Origin: JASLMY01 sp965226475 | GTDB lineage: Bacteria; Pseudomonadota; Alphaproteobacteria; GCA-2731375 | Reading direction: 5' to 3' | Assembly: GCA_965226475.1 (NCBI GenBank) | Contig: CBDDDJ010000005.1 | Coordinates: 620,001-684,000, forward strand | Length of the DNA stretch: 64,000 nt | Part shown: positions 47,469 through 57,401 of the stretch, piece by piece | How the letters are laid out: each line of letters begins with the position of its first letter | Position numbering within the stretch: the first letter of the stretch is position 1 | Notes under the pieces: model-generated | The model's input: only the letters and a program-made list of their open reading frames with translations | The model's database searches: none | Told to the model about the DNA's origin: nothing | Made by a program: the position numbers and the translations under genes

Positions 47469-48828
47469 GATATCGACCTCCTGTCTCAATAGGATAGGTT
47501 ACGTCGAAAATATGATCAAATTCATACGATTAGACTGACGCCTTTCCGCCGGCCAGAACTCCAACCTGATGGGCCCGAAGCGGCGCCTCGCCGGCACCGC
47601 GAGCATCGCCGCCTTCTCCCCATTGACGATTTACGCGCGGGCTGGATCATATCGGCCTCGCCACCGGCGACCAGGGAGGACAACATGGACCACGCGGCGT
47701 TGATCGCGGACGAGGCCTGGATTATCCACCGGATCCTGGAGGCAAAGGCGGCAGCGACGCCCGACCACCCCTTCATGCACTACGACGGGCACGACCACAC
47801 CTACGCCCAGATGAACGCGCGGGCCGACCGCATCGCCGCCGGGCTCGCCGGCCTCGGCATCAAAAAGGGCGACCGGGTGGCGGTGATCATGCAGAGCTCG
47901 CCCGAGTATATCGACGTCTGGTTCGCCATCGCCAAGCTCGGCGCGATCGAGATCCCGGTGAACATCGCCTACAAGGGGGAGCTGTTGCGCCACGTGCTGG
48001 TCACGGCGGGCGCGGTCGCGATCGTGCTCGACGACGAATTCGCCAAGGTGGTGGCCGAGGTGACGGAAAGCTGCCCCGACCTCACCCGCCATGTCGTCAA
48101 TCCGACGATGGGCGAGAACCCGCCCAGGCTGCCGGGCGAGGTGGCGCTCGCGGATCTGCTCGCCTGCGAGGACGGCCCACCACAAGTCGAGGTCGCCCAC
48201 ACCGACGTCGCCTGCATCATGTTCACCTCCGGCACGACGGGCCCCTCGAAGGGCGTCATCATCGAGCACCACTTCGAATGGGCCTTCGGCGTCACCGTCG
48301 CCGAGATCGTCGATATCCGGGGCGATGACGTCGCCTACAACTTCCTCCCCTTCTTCCACGTCGCGGGCAAATTCGTGTTGATGGCGGCCATGCTGGTCGA
48401 TGCGCGGATGATCATGCGCCAGCGCTTCTCCGTCGCCGCCTTCTGGCCCGATATCCGCGCCTTCGGCTGCACCATTACCGTGGCGGTCGGCGGGATCTGC
48501 CACATGTTGAACGCCGAACCCGAACGCGAGGACGACGCCGACAATCCCCTGCGCGGCATTTACGCCGTGCCGATACCGGCGGAGTTCCAGGCGGCGTTCG
48601 AGAAGCGCTTCGGCCTCGTCTTCATCGAGGCCTACGGCTCGACCGAGGCCAATGTCGTCGCCGCCAGCCAGCCGGGGGGCGAGCCCGACCGGCTCCTTCG
48701 GCAAGGCCGGCCGCTTCTACGAGATCGAGATCCACGACGAGAACGACAACCCCTGCCCGCCCGGCGTCGCCGGCGAGATCGTCGTTCGCCCGAAGCGCCC
48801 GGGCATGCTGCTCACCGGCTATTATAAA

Positions 48829-49853
48829 GGCTCAATTCGTGAATTGTATGCGTCACCTTGTTACGGCGGCGGCGAGGCAGGCTCGGTCATTGGCGCCGGG
48901 GGCGAGGCCGACGAGGTGGAACCAGCTCAGGTAGTTGTCCAGATAGCGGGTGGCGATGCCGCGGCGGGGACGCAGGAAGTCCTTCAACCGGCTGTGGCGG
49001 CTGTTCACCGTCTGCACATGCAGATCGCCCCGAACCCGTTCCCCCATCGAGCGGTTGAGTGCTTCGTGGCTCACCCCGAGCGCGGCGGCGCAAGGTGGAT
49101 AGCTCGCGCCACCGTCGGAGACCAGCAGGGCGTCCTTCGCGACCACCGGGTCGAGAGCAGCCGTGAGCGCCGCCGCGTCGACCCTGGGCAGCACCGCGCT
49201 CACCGTCGTCCCGCTCCGGTCCGCCGCCATGAGAACCGGCACCTGCTCGCGCGAGAGGCCGCGCTTCTTCGCCTTGCCGCCCCGCCGCCGTGCCTTGCGT
49301 CCCAGCCCGCGCGCGCCCTTCCGGCTCTCCAGGACGTAGGTCTCGTCCGCTTCCACGATCCCCTTGAGCACCTCCGAATCGCTCCGCGCCGCCGCCAGAA
49401 ACCGGTGACGCCAGCGGAACGCCGTGCTCACCGCCACGTCGCAGCGCGCCGCCGAGGCCTTCACCGTCTCCCCCTCCGCCAGCGACGCCCCGAACGACAG
49501 CCAGCGTTCCTTGTGGTGCAGGCCCGACAGCGGCGTACCGGTCAGCGCGTTGAAGGTCCTGCCGCAGCCCTTGCACTGGTAGCGCCGCAGACCCCGCGCC
49601 ATACCGCGCGAAACCGCCCCTTCGCTCGCGCAGTGCGGACAGCGCCGGGCCTCGTCCACACCAAGCTCGATCGCGGCCTTCGATGCCTCGCCTTCGCTCC
49701 GGCCCGACAGCACCGCGAGCGCCTCGTGCCGCTGCACGCGCGTCAGCCCGCGCGCCGCCGAAAGCCACACCTGGAAACCCTTGCCGTCCATGACCCAACC
49801 TCCTGACATTCCGGGCATTCTATCACAAATGCATACGTTTCACGAATTGAGCC
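48829..49853 (-). mobile_element. IS1595-family insertion sequence
   Basis: The 1025-bp element has inverted repeats starting GGCTCAATTCGTGAA and sharing GTATGC after a two-base mismatch. TTATAAA is repeated on both sides (48822-48828 and 49854-49860). It carries one intact transposase gene. It has inserted into an acyl-CoA ligase gene. IS1595 elements usually duplicate 8 bp; here only 7 match. Confidence 0.92.
48853..49791 (-). CDS. IS1595-family transposase
   Basis: A 312-residue transposase with an N-terminal zinc ribbon (CPHC then CKGC) and a DDE core of the ISXO2-like type: VEADETYVLESRKG for the first Asp, LVSDGGASY for the second, and a C-terminal NxxH-type pattern (SRHSRLKDFLRPRRGIATRY, LDNYLSWFH). 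The ATG at 49791 has an AGGAGG ribosome binding site, better than starts further out. The frame is intact and the element may be active. Confidence 0.9.
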   Translation of the reverse strand: MDGKGFQVWLSAARGLTRVQRHEALAVLSGRSEGEASKAAIELGVDEARRCPHCASEGAVSRGMARGLRRYQCKGCGRTFNALTGTPLSGLHHKERWLSFGASLAEGETVKASAARCDVAVSTAFRWRHRFLAAARSDSEVLKGIVEADETYVLESRKGARGLGRKARRRGGKAKKRGLSREQVPVLMAADRSGTTVSAVLPRVDAAALTAALDPVVAKDALLVSDGGASYPPCAAALGVSHEALNRSMGERVRGDLHVQTVNSRHSRLKDFLRPRRGIATRYLDNYLSWFHLVGLAPGANDRACLAAAVTR

Positions 49854-50430
49854 TTATAAATAGCCGGAAAAGAGCTTGGAGGCGATGCGCAACCTCTGGT
49901 TCCACACCGGCGATCAGGGCATGGCCGACGCCGACGGCTGGTTCTTCTTCCTCGACCGTTTGACGGACTCGATCCGCCGGCGGGGCGAGAATATTTCCTC
50001 CTTCGAGGTCGAGCGCATCGTCAACACCCACGAGGCGGTGGCGGAATCGGCGGCGATCGCCGTGCCGTCGGAATTGCAGGAGGACGAAGTCAAGCTGGTC
50101 GTGGTGCTGAAACCGGGGCGCGACCTTACGGAAGAGGCACTGCTCCGCTTTTGCATCGATGAGATGCCCTATTTCATGGTACCGCGTTTCGTCGAGTTCC
50201 GCGACGACCTGCCGCGCACCTCGCTCACCAAGATCCGCAAGGTCGAACTCCGCGCCGAGGGCCGGAATGAGGCGACCTGGGACTGCGAGGCGCATGGCCT
50301 CAGAATTACTCGCAACGGCCTCGTGCCGCTGGCGGCCGAGGACTGATCGCCGATCCCACGCCGCTTGCGTTCGCGGGGGCGCTTTGCAAGAGTGCGCCGC
50401 GAAATCCAGCAATCATTCGTGAGAGCGGGC

Positions 50431-51539
50431 ATGCATGTCGGCGTGGCGATGAACTTCCAGAACCCGGGGCGCCGGATCCCCGATTCGGAGGTCTATGCGA
50501 ACGAGCTGAAGCTCGCCGATCTGGTGGAGCCGCTGGGCTTCGATTCCATCTTCGGCATCGAACATCACTTCACCGATTACATCTGCTGCCCCGACGTCAC
50601 CCAGTTCCTGACCTACATGGCGGGGCGGACGAGATCCGCCTCGGCTCTTCCGTCCTGGTACTGCCCTGGCACGACCCCATGTGGGTGGCGGAGAAGATCT
50701 CCATGCTGGATACGATTTCCGGTGGGCGGATGATCCTCGGCCTGGGGCGCGGCGCCGGCAAGGTCGAGTTCGAGGGCTACCGCGTCGACATGGGGGAATC
50801 GCGCGAGCGGTTCGTGGAGTACGCGGCCATGATCCTGCCCAGCCTGGAACAAGGCTACTGCGAATACGAGGGCGAATTCATCAGCCAGCCGCGCGCCGAC
50901 ATCCGGCCGGCACCGAGCAAAACCTTCCGGGGCCGAACCTACGCCAGCGCCGTCTCACCCGAAAGCTCCCGCATCATGGCCGAGCTCGGGATCGGCCTGC
51001 TGATCATTCCGCAGAAGCCCTGGGACGACGTGGCGGCGGAGCTGGAGCGCTACGGCGAGGTCTTTCTCGAGGTGCAGGGCCGCCCGGCGCCGCAGCCGAT
51101 CGCCTTCGGCTGGACCTTCGTGGACGAGAGCGAGGACCGCGCCCACGAAATGGCGGTCGAATATATCGGCGGCTATTACCAGACGGTGCTGGATCACTAT
51201 CAGTTCGCCTCCGACCACATGAAGACCACCAAGGGCTACGAGTGGTACGGCAAGATGGCCGACCGGATCCAGAAGTCGGGCAAGCAGACCTTCGTCGACT
51301 TCTTCCTCAACCTCCAGGTCTGGGGCACGCCGGACGTGGTGCACGAAAAAATCCTGGCGATCCGGAATCGCGTCGACGCCTGCGCCTTCGTCGACGCTTT
51401 CTCCTATGCCGGCATGCCGGCGGACGAAGCCGAGCGGAACCTCAGGCTGTTCGCCGAGACGGTGTTGCCGCGCCTGCACGCTTGCGACGCGGGCGGGTCG
51501 ATCGACCGATCGGACGAATTCGCCCAGGCGGCGGAATAG
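50431..51539 (+). pseudogene. LLM-class flavin-dependent oxidoreductase, one-base deletion
   Basis: The ATG at 50431 starts MHVGVAMNFQNPGRRIPDSE, and the frame is good to TQFLTYMAGRT. At about 50633 one base is missing; EIRLGSSVLVLPWHDPMWVA continues in another frame, then DTISGGRMILGLGRGAGKVE and the rest of the enzyme to 51539. An internal start at 50679 would lack the first strands and helix of the barrel. The expected activity is a flavin-dependent monooxygenase on an unknown substrate. It is 84 bases after the acyl-CoA ligase, perhaps once in the same degradation pathway. Confidence 0.88.
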
Positions 51540-51598
51540 CAAACGCCGATTCCGACATCGAGGCGGCCTCGGGCCGCTCACATCGTGCGTCGTCCGGC

Positions 51599-52054
51599 CT
51601 ATGCGCGATCGAGCGCGATGCGATTGCAGCGGCAGGTGCCGATCTGGTGCAGCTCGATGACATTGCCGAAAGGATCTTCAACGAACACCTAGTCGGAATT
51701 CTCGCCGACCAGGCCGCCAATGCTCCAATGCTTGACGCCCCGCGCCTCGAGTTCGGCCTTGGCCTCGTTGATGTCCTCCACCGCCAAGGCCACGTGGGGC
51801 CGAGTCGGGTCCTGGTCGTCGTCGCGCGCGGCCGGCGATCGTCCGACCGCGCCCATGAGGTGCAATTGGGTCGTATTGTCGCCCTCGCCGACGTACATCC
51901 ACAGCCCCGGAATTCCCTTGATATCGGGGCGCCCCTCATCGCTTTCCAATCCGAGCACGCCTTCATAGAAGGCCCGGGCGCGACCGACGTCGTCGCTCTC
52001 GGTGCCGATCCGGATGCCATGGTGATGCAGTTCAACGACCTTGATCGCCATCAT
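51599..52054 (-). pseudogene. VOC-family (glyoxalase-like) protein with in-frame TAG
   Basis: The start ATG is at 52054. Residues VVELHHHGIRIG and DDVGRARAFYEGVLGLE are the first VOC half, with a metal-ligand His; LWMYVGEGDNTTQLHL and PHVALAVEDINEAKAEL follow. A TAG at 51689-51691 stops the frame after NSD, but the same frame continues with VFVEDPFGNVIELHQIG, the conserved end of the fold with its metal-binding Glu, to a stop at 51599. Gln would fit at the TAG. Without readthrough the last strand and a metal ligand are lost. Confidence 0.85.
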
Positions 52055-52145
52055 TGTTCTCCATAACGTTCACCGGTGCCGTTTCCACCGGAACAGCCGG
52101 CTTGTTACGCGCACGCCCGCCGCGCGGCAGCTCGACGCGTCGGGT

Positions 52146-52547
52146 TCAGGCCGGACCGTCGACCAGACGGGTGCCGAAATCCGCCGGCGAGACGATTTCC
52201 AGCACTTCGTAGTCGTCCGACAGTTCGATCTCGCGGTGCGGGATGCCGGGGCGCTGGTTGATGCAGTCGCCCGCGCGCATCGTGCGCACGCCCTCGCCCT
52301 CGAATTCGAACTTGGCCCAGCCCTTCAGCACGTAGACGAACTGGAAGTCGCAGTCGTGGACGTGCCACTCGGCGACCGCGTCCTGCTCCTCGCTGTCGTT
52401 GCGGCGAATGAGGTGGGCCACGAACTGGCCGTTGGTCGCCCCCTTGGTGCCAAGGTCGCGGTAGTCCATGATCGTGCGAAGGCCCGGTGCCCACTCGGCG
52501 TTCTCACCCTGGTCATGCAGAAATTTCCAACCGTCCGTGTTTGCCAT
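52146..52547 (-). CDS. Cupin-domain protein
   Basis: A 133-residue single-domain cupin. The two cupin motifs are EWHVHDCDFQFVYVLKG and GDCINQRPGIPHREIEL, with His residues in the places of the metal ligands. The ATG at 52547 has an AGGAGAAGG ribosome binding site. It could be a small dioxygenase, isomerase or ligand-binding protein; the domain alone does not decide. It lies 91 bases upstream of the VOC gene on the same strand, so both may belong to one pathway with the LLM oxidoreductase. Confidence 0.87.
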   Translation of the reverse strand: MANTDGWKFLHDQGENAEWAPGLRTIMDYRDLGTKGATNGQFVAHLIRRNDSEEQDAVAEWHVHDCDFQFVYVLKGWAKFEFEGEGVRTMRAGDCINQRPGIPHREIELSDDYEVLEIVSPADFGTRLVDGPA

Positions 52548-52666
52548 CTTTCCTTCTCCTCTTTGGCCGTGCCCCGGCCGACGTTGACAGTCCACCACCG
52601 GATATATCACTTTTGGCCATCATTCGTCCCGCGTTGTCCATCCACCGCGCCCGCGGAGACCCTCGC

Positions 52667-53797
52667 ATGAGCCTCGCCATCGAACCCCCCGCGGAAATCC
52701 GCAAGAGCTATCGCGTGAATTGGTACCGCTGCCCGATCGCGCCCGCGACGCTCCGCGCCTTGAGCCGCAGGAGCGATCTACAGGGCGCCTTCCAGGCCGT
52801 CGGGCATCTGGCGCTTTTCGCCTGCACCGGTACGCTCACCTATCTCCTCTTGGGCCAGGGGATGTGGGTGGCCGGCCTGATCGCGCTCTTCCTGCACGGC
52901 ACCGTGGCGAGCTTCCTCACGGGTATCGCCATGCACGAACTCAGCCACGGCACAGTGTTCCGCACCAAGTGGCTGAACCGTTTCTTCGCGGTCGTCTTCG
53001 GCATTCTCGGCTTGCGGAACTACCATGAGTATTCCATGCACCACACCCATCACCACCGCTACACGCTGCATCCCCGGGCCGACCGGGAGGTGGTGCTGCC
53101 GAAGGTGCCCTCTCTGGCGCCGCTCTATCTGCTGCAGCTCTTCACCTTCAACGTCACCGGCGGGTACGAATCCCAGGGTCTGATCCCGACGGTCCGCGCC
53201 GTCATCGCGACGGCCTTCGGGCGCTATGAGCCCTCCGAGCGGGGCGAATGGCTGAAAGCGCTCTATGACGGCTGTCCCGAGGCCCGGGCGAAGCCGATCC
53301 TGCTCTCCAGGATCACCCTGGCCTTCCATCTGGCGGTGATCCTGGTCGCCATATCGTTCCAGCTCTGGCCGCTGCCGCTAGTCCTCACTTTCTCGATCTT
53401 CATCGCCGGCTGGCTGCGTTATTTCGTCGGCGTGCCGATGCACTGCGGCCTCGAAAGCGAGGTCGACGATTTCCGCAAGTGCGTACGCACCATCACCCTC
53501 GATCCGATCTCCGAGTTCCTCTATTGGCGGATGAACTGGCACCTGGAGCACCACATGTACGCGGGCGTCCCTTGCTACAACCTGGCGAAGCTGCATCAGG
53601 CGGTGGCCGATGACATGCCGGCGCCGCGCACGTTGCTTGGCGCCTGGCGGGAGATGCGCGAGATCTGGCGCCGCCAGCAGGCCGATCCCGGCTATGCGTA
53701 CGACACCCCGGTGCCCGAGAAAGGTCGGCGCGAGATCGAAACCGACGACCCGCTGGCCGCCTCGATCGGCGACCTGGCGCCGAAGCCGCTCGCCTGA
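52667..53797 (+). CDS. Membrane fatty-acid desaturase family protein
   Basis: A 376-residue di-iron membrane enzyme. The three His boxes are HELSHG (residues 93-98), HHTHHHR (about 124-130) and HLEHHMY (about 290-296), with four hydrophobic helices between and around them. It would introduce a double bond or hydroxyl group into a lipid or sterol-like chain. The branch resembles desaturase-like proteins next to GMC oxidoreductases and amide or taurine metabolism in marine alphaproteobacteria, so the substrate is open. It is divergent from the cupin gene, with about 120 bases between. Confidence 0.88.
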   Translation: MSLAIEPPAEIRKSYRVNWYRCPIAPATLRALSRRSDLQGAFQAVGHLALFACTGTLTYLLLGQGMWVAGLIALFLHGTVASFLTGIAMHELSHGTVFRTKWLNRFFAVVFGILGLRNYHEYSMHHTHHHRYTLHPRADREVVLPKVPSLAPLYLLQLFTFNVTGGYESQGLIPTVRAVIATAFGRYEPSERGEWLKALYDGCPEARAKPILLSRITLAFHLAVILVAISFQLWPLPLVLTFSIFIAGWLRYFVGVPMHCGLESEVDDFRKCVRTITLDPISEFLYWRMNWHLEHHMYAGVPCYNLAKLHQAVADDMPAPRTLLGAWREMREIWRRQQADPGYAYDTPVPEKGRREIETDDPLAASIGDLAPKPLA

Positions 53798-53825
53798 ACC
53801 AACCGGGGCCGGCCCAGCGGTCGCC

Positions 53826-54542
53826 TCACCTGGCCGCGAGCATCTGGGCGGCACCGCTCTCGACCAGCTCCGAGAGCCTTTCGTGGTCGTATATGTGAAG
53901 TAACCTGCCCTTGCGCTCGACGATGCCGGCGGCGGAAAGCGCGGTCATGGTCCGGGCCACGGTTTCGCGCGTGGTGCTGGCGTGGCTGGCGATCACCGAA
54001 TGGGTGGCGAGTGGGCGGATGATCCACTGTTCCGGGTTCTTCTCGTCCGGCTCGGCCAGATTCAACAACTCGACATGGACGCGCTGCACCGCGCTCAGGG
54101 TGGAGAGGTCCATGATCCGCTGGTCGCACTGCTGCACGATTTCGCCCAACTGTCGGATCACCTCGATGCCCAATTCCGGATGGTCCAGCAGCAGCTGGCG
54201 GAAGACCGACGACGCCAGCGAGGCGATGCGGCAATCGGTGACGGCGACCACGCTCGCGATCCTCGGCCGATCGGTCAGCGCCGCCAGCTCGCCGAAATAG
54301 CCGCCTTCGCGGACGTTGGCGAAGGCGATCTCGCGGCCCGCCGGCGAGAAGTTGACAATCCTGACGCGACCCTCGGCGACGAAATAGACGTCGTGGCCCC
54401 GGTCGTCCTCGCTGTCGACGATGATGTCCTTGGCCGCGACGCGGCGCCAGCGACAGCGCTGCTCAAGGTTGCGCAGGGTGTCGCCATCGAGCACCGACAA
54501 GAGCTTGATGCGGGCGAGATGGGATAGGGAATCGCGTTCCAC
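53826..54542 (-). CDS. Crp/Fnr-family transcriptional regulator
   Basis: A 238-residue regulator. The N-terminal half is a cyclic-nucleotide-binding beta-roll (GHDVYFVAEGRVRIVNFSPA then GGYFGELAALTDRPR), and the C-terminal winged helix has ASTTRETVARTMTALSAAGI then VERKGRLLHIYDHERLS. The FNR cysteine cluster is absent, so it is unlikely to hold an oxygen-sensing iron-sulfur cluster. GELAALTDRPRIASV resembles the phosphate-binding cassette of CRP. It could sense a nucleotide or serve another signal. It stands between the desaturase (convergent) and the GMC oxidoreductase. Confidence 0.9.
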   Translation of the reverse strand: MERDSLSHLARIKLLSVLDGDTLRNLEQRCRWRRVAAKDIIVDSEDDRGHDVYFVAEGRVRIVNFSPAGREIAFANVREGGYFGELAALTDRPRIASVVAVTDCRIASLASSVFRQLLLDHPELGIEVIRQLGEIVQQCDQRIMDLSTLSAVQRVHVELLNLAEPDEKNPEQWIIRPLATHSVIASHASTTRETVARTMTALSAAGIVERKGRLLHIYDHERLSELVESGAAQMLAAR

Positions 54543-54648
54543 TGTGCTGCTTTCCGATTGCGACGGCTTATAACGGGCGCCGGGATTCTCCAGTGGTGGA
54601 TTCTCCGGTCATTTGGTCGCGAAATCAAATGCGTCGGGATGGGCCTCT

Positions 54649-56292
54649 TCAATCCGCGACGATGATCGGCTCCAGCGGCGGTTTACCGAGGATCAGATCG
54701 GAGCCCTTTTCGGCGATCATCATCGTGGCGGCGTTGAGGTTGGCCGACAGCATGACCGGCATGATCGAGGCGTCGATCACGCGCAAGGCCTCCATGCCGT
54801 GGACGCGGAGTTCGTCGTCGACCACGGCGCTTCCGTCCGTCGCCGGTCCCATGCGGCAGCTTCCCATCACGTGGAAAGTGGTGGAGCCGTAGTGGCGGGC
54901 GGCTTCCAGCAGTTCCTCGTCGCTCTGCGCCTCTTCGCCCGGATACGCCTCGCCGTCGAGATAGGGTTTCATCGCCTCCGTGTGCATCAGCTTGCGGGCG
55001 AAGCGCATCGCCAGGACGGTAATGCGGCGATCCTCCTCGTGGTCGAGATAGTTGGGTTGGATCATCGGCTTCTCGAAGGGATCGGCCGAGCGTGCCCGGA
55101 CCCAGCCCTTCGACAGCGGCCGGTGCTGCCAGCAGGCGGTGGTGAAGCCCGGGTGCTCGTCCAGCATGCCGTGCACGCCCGCTTTGTAGCTGGCGGGCGT
55201 GAAGATGAACTGCAGGTCGTTGCTCCGCGCCGCCTCGTCCGAATGCCAAAAGCCGTAGACCATGGAGGGGCTGAGGTTGACGATGCTCTTGGCGCCGATC
55301 AGGTACTTGACGATCTCGCCCGCCAGTTTGACGCCCCGGCCGCGCTCGTTGATCGTCTCCGCGCCCTTCACCCGCATGCTGAAGCAGGGCGCATAATGAT
55401 CGCGCAGATTCTCGCCGACGCCGGCGAGTTCGTGGCGAAGCCCGACGCCGAGATCGCCCAGGAGGCCGGCCGGCCCGATGCCGGAAAGCTGCAGCAGCTG
55501 CGGCGAGTTGATGGCGCCGCCGCTGACGATGACCTCGCGGGCCGCGCGGACCTGGACCAGCGGGCCGCCCCGCCCGCCCTTGGCGTATTCGACCCCGACG
55601 GCCCGCTTGCCTTCCAGGAGCAGCCGGGTCGCGTGGACGCCGGTCAGCACGGTGAGGTTGGGGCGCGATTTCGCCGGGCCGAGAAAGGCGCGCGCCGAGC
55701 TCATCCGCCGCCGGCCCTCATGCGTGCGCTGGACGTAGGAGATGCCTTCCTGGCGCCGGCCGTTGTAGTCGGGATTGCGGGGAACGCCGATCGACTCGGC
55801 ACCCCGGATGAACTCTTCGCACAGCGGATGGCTGTAGTTCAGGTCGGAAACCGCCAGGTTGCCCTCGCGGCCGCGGAATTCGTCCGCGGCGCCGCCGCCG
55901 ATGCGCCGTTCGCAACGCTTGAAATAGGGCAGCACGTCGGCATAGCCCCAGCCCCGGTTGCCGCGCTGCGACCAGGTGTCGAAATCCATCCGCTGACCGC
56001 GATTGTAGATCTGGCCGTTGATCGAGGAGGAACCACCCAGCGTCTTGCCGCGTGGCACGTCGATCGACCGACCACCGGTCCAATGGCTCGGCTCGGCCGC
56101 ATAGAGCCAGTTGACGCTGGGGTTGGTCAGCAACTTGATGAAGCCGGCTGGGATATGGATGAAGGGATTCCAGTCGCGCGGACCCGCCTCCAGTAGGCAG
56201 ACCCGGTGCTTGCCGTCCGCCGACAGGCGGTTCGCCAGAATACAGCCGGCCGAGCCCGCCCCGACAATCACGAAATCGAAGGTATCCGCCAT
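54649..56292 (-). CDS. GMC-family oxidoreductase (choline dehydrogenase-like)
   Basis: A 547-residue FAD-dependent alcohol dehydrogenase. The dinucleotide motif FDFVIVGAGSAGCILANRL is at residues 5-23, the first GMC signature GKTLGGSSSINGQIYNRG near residues 80-97, and the second signature SGGAINSPQLLQLSGIGPA near 255. The catalytic His is in the C-terminal HVMGSCRMG and the Asn/His partner in LSANLNAATMM. It would oxidise an alcohol such as choline or a polyethylene-glycol-like or other primary alcohol. The ATG at 56292 begins directly at the FAD strand. The frame is intact. Confidence 0.92.
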   Translation of the reverse strand: MADTFDFVIVGAGSAGCILANRLSADGKHRVCLLEAGPRDWNPFIHIPAGFIKLLTNPSVNWLYAAEPSHWTGGRSIDVPRGKTLGGSSSINGQIYNRGQRMDFDTWSQRGNRGWGYADVLPYFKRCERRIGGGAADEFRGREGNLAVSDLNYSHPLCEEFIRGAESIGVPRNPDYNGRRQEGISYVQRTHEGRRRMSSARAFLGPAKSRPNLTVLTGVHATRLLLEGKRAVGVEYAKGGRGGPLVQVRAAREVIVSGGAINSPQLLQLSGIGPAGLLGDLGVGLRHELAGVGENLRDHYAPCFSMRVKGAETINERGRGVKLAGEIVKYLIGAKSIVNLSPSMVYGFWHSDEAARSNDLQFIFTPASYKAGVHGMLDEHPGFTTACWQHRPLSKGWVRARSADPFEKPMIQPNYLDHEEDRRITVLAMRFARKLMHTEAMKPYLDGEAYPGEEAQSDEELLEAARHYGSTTFHVMGSCRMGPATDGSAVVDDELRVHGMEALRVIDASIMPVMLSANLNAATMMIAEKGSDLILGKPPLEPIIVAD

Positions 56293-56368
56293 CCCACCCA
56301 CGCCCCCTTACCTCTTGACCTCGCCGCCGGTCGGGCCGGCGGCGGGCGCAGTTTAGTGGGCTCCGCCG

Positions 56369-56524
56369 ATGAGGTCACGGACTCCGACGCCCGACGCCAT
56401 CGCCCCCGCGCCCTCGTCGTCTCCGGCAACGTCGCCGATGCCCCGTGTCAACGGCGGCCGGAATATGGGCCAGGGCGGCGGCGTAACAATGTACCAGTGG
56501 CTCGGTGGCAGCTTGTCCACGTAG
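56369..56524 (+). CDS. Possible small ORF left of the IS21 genes
   Basis: A 51-codon plus-strand frame starting MRSRTPTPDAIAPAPSSSPA and ending in MYQWLGGSLST before a TAG. It resembles the disordered N-terminus of a larger protein, and the same frame stays open after the TAG for another 50 codons. It might be the start of the gene whose remainder, the cytochrome, lies beyond the IS21 genes, but no overlap or target duplication proves this. Confidence 0.22.
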   Translation: MRSRTPTPDAIAPAPSSSPATSPMPRVNGGRNMGQGGGVTMYQWLGGSLST

Positions 56525-56636
56525 TCCATAGGAGGGACCCGCGCGCGGGGCGACGTGCCTTTCAATTGGGCAATCGGCGGCCCGCGCGTGGGAGGTTCCT
56601 GTGGACCCACGTGGGCAAGCGGGGGAGGAAGCGAGA

Positions 56637-57401
56637 TTATTGGGAAGGGTGTCGTCGTCGCGATCGGCTCTGCTTGAGCCGGTAGCTTTCTGCGTTCATC
56701 TCCAGGATATGGACATGGTGGGTGATCCGGTCGAGCAGCGCGCCGGTGAGGCGTTCGCTGGCGAAGACGGAGGTCCATTCCTGGAAGGGCAAGTTTGAGG
56801 TGACGATGGTGGCGCCGCGCTCGTAGCGCTGGCTGAAGATCTCGAACAGCAGCTCACTCCCGGTCTGCGACAGCGGGACGTATCCGAGCTCGTCGACGAT
56901 CAGGAGATTGACCTTGGCGAGCTGGGCCTGGAGGCGGAGCAGCCTCTTCTCGTCGCGGGCCTCCATCAGCTCATGCACCAGCTGGGAAGCGGTGGTGAAG
57001 CGGACGCTCAGGCCCTTCTGGCAGGCGGCCAGTCCGAGGGCGAGCGCGATGTGGGTTTTGCCGACACCGGAGGGGCCGAGCAGGATCACGTTCTCCCGCC
57101 GCGCGACGTACTCGCCCCGGGCCAGGTCCAGCACCAGCATCTTGTTGAGTTCCGGCACGGCCTTGAAGTCGAAGCTCTCGAGCTGTTTGACGATGGGGAA
57201 CCTGGCTTGCTTGATGCGCCGCTCGACCAACCGGCGCTCTCGGTCGATCAGCTCCAGCTCGGTCAGCCGGGCGAGATAGCCGACATGGTCGACGCCGTCG
57301 CCGGCCGCGATCCGCGCCTGCTTGTCGTACTCGCGCAGGACGGTCGGCAGCTTCAGGCTCTTCAGTTGGTGATCGAGCAGGAGGCGTGGGGCTTCAGCCA
57401 T
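56637..57401 (-). CDS. istB: IS21-family helper ATPase IstB
   Basis: A 254-residue AAA+ ATPase of the DnaC/IstB type. Walker A is GPSGVGKTH, Walker B is NLLIVDELGYVP, and sensor I lies in TIVTSNLPFQEW. The start ATG at 57401 overlaps the end of istA by 8 bases. IstB selects target DNA and remodels it for the IstA transposase. The frame is intact and ends in a basic tail (RSRRRHPSQ). Confidence 0.93.
   Translation of the reverse strand: MAEAPRLLLDHQLKSLKLPTVLREYDKQARIAAGDGVDHVGYLARLTELELIDRERRLVERRIKQARFPIVKQLESFDFKAVPELNKMLVLDLARGEYVARRENVILLGPSGVGKTHIALALGLAACQKGLSVRFTTASQLVHELMEARDEKRLLRLQAQLAKVNLLIVDELGYVPLSQTGSELLFEIFSQRYERGATIVTSNLPFQEWTSVFASERLTGALLDRITHHVHILEMNAESYRLKQSRSRRRHPSQ

Larger units (their letters stand above)
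47685..50346 (+). pseudogene. Acyl-CoA ligase (AMP-forming) with frameshift, IS1595 insertion and in-frame TAG
   Basis: The N-terminal two-thirds (ATG at 47685, GGGAGGA ribosome binding site) has the AMP-binding motif MFTSGTTGPSKGV and IEAYGSTEANVV. At about 48690 one base seems missing, and SFGKAGRFYEIEIHDENDNP continues in the next frame to LLTGYYK, where the IS1595 element lies (48829-49853). After it the frame resumes with PEKSLEAMRNLWFHTGDQG and ends at 50346, with the catalytic lysine region RTSLTKIRKVELR. Removing the IS and one copy of the target repeat leaves a TAG where a residue such as Gln or Asn is expected in YYxQPE. Three lesions make this a firm pseudogene. It resembles CaiC-type ligases. 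Confidence 0.93.

Noticed and set aside
56353..56778. A minus-strand gene downstream of istB
   Set aside because: Its upper half is antisense-frame sequence of istB and the lower half is Pro-rich without a start of its own; only a small plus-strand frame was kept, at low confidence.
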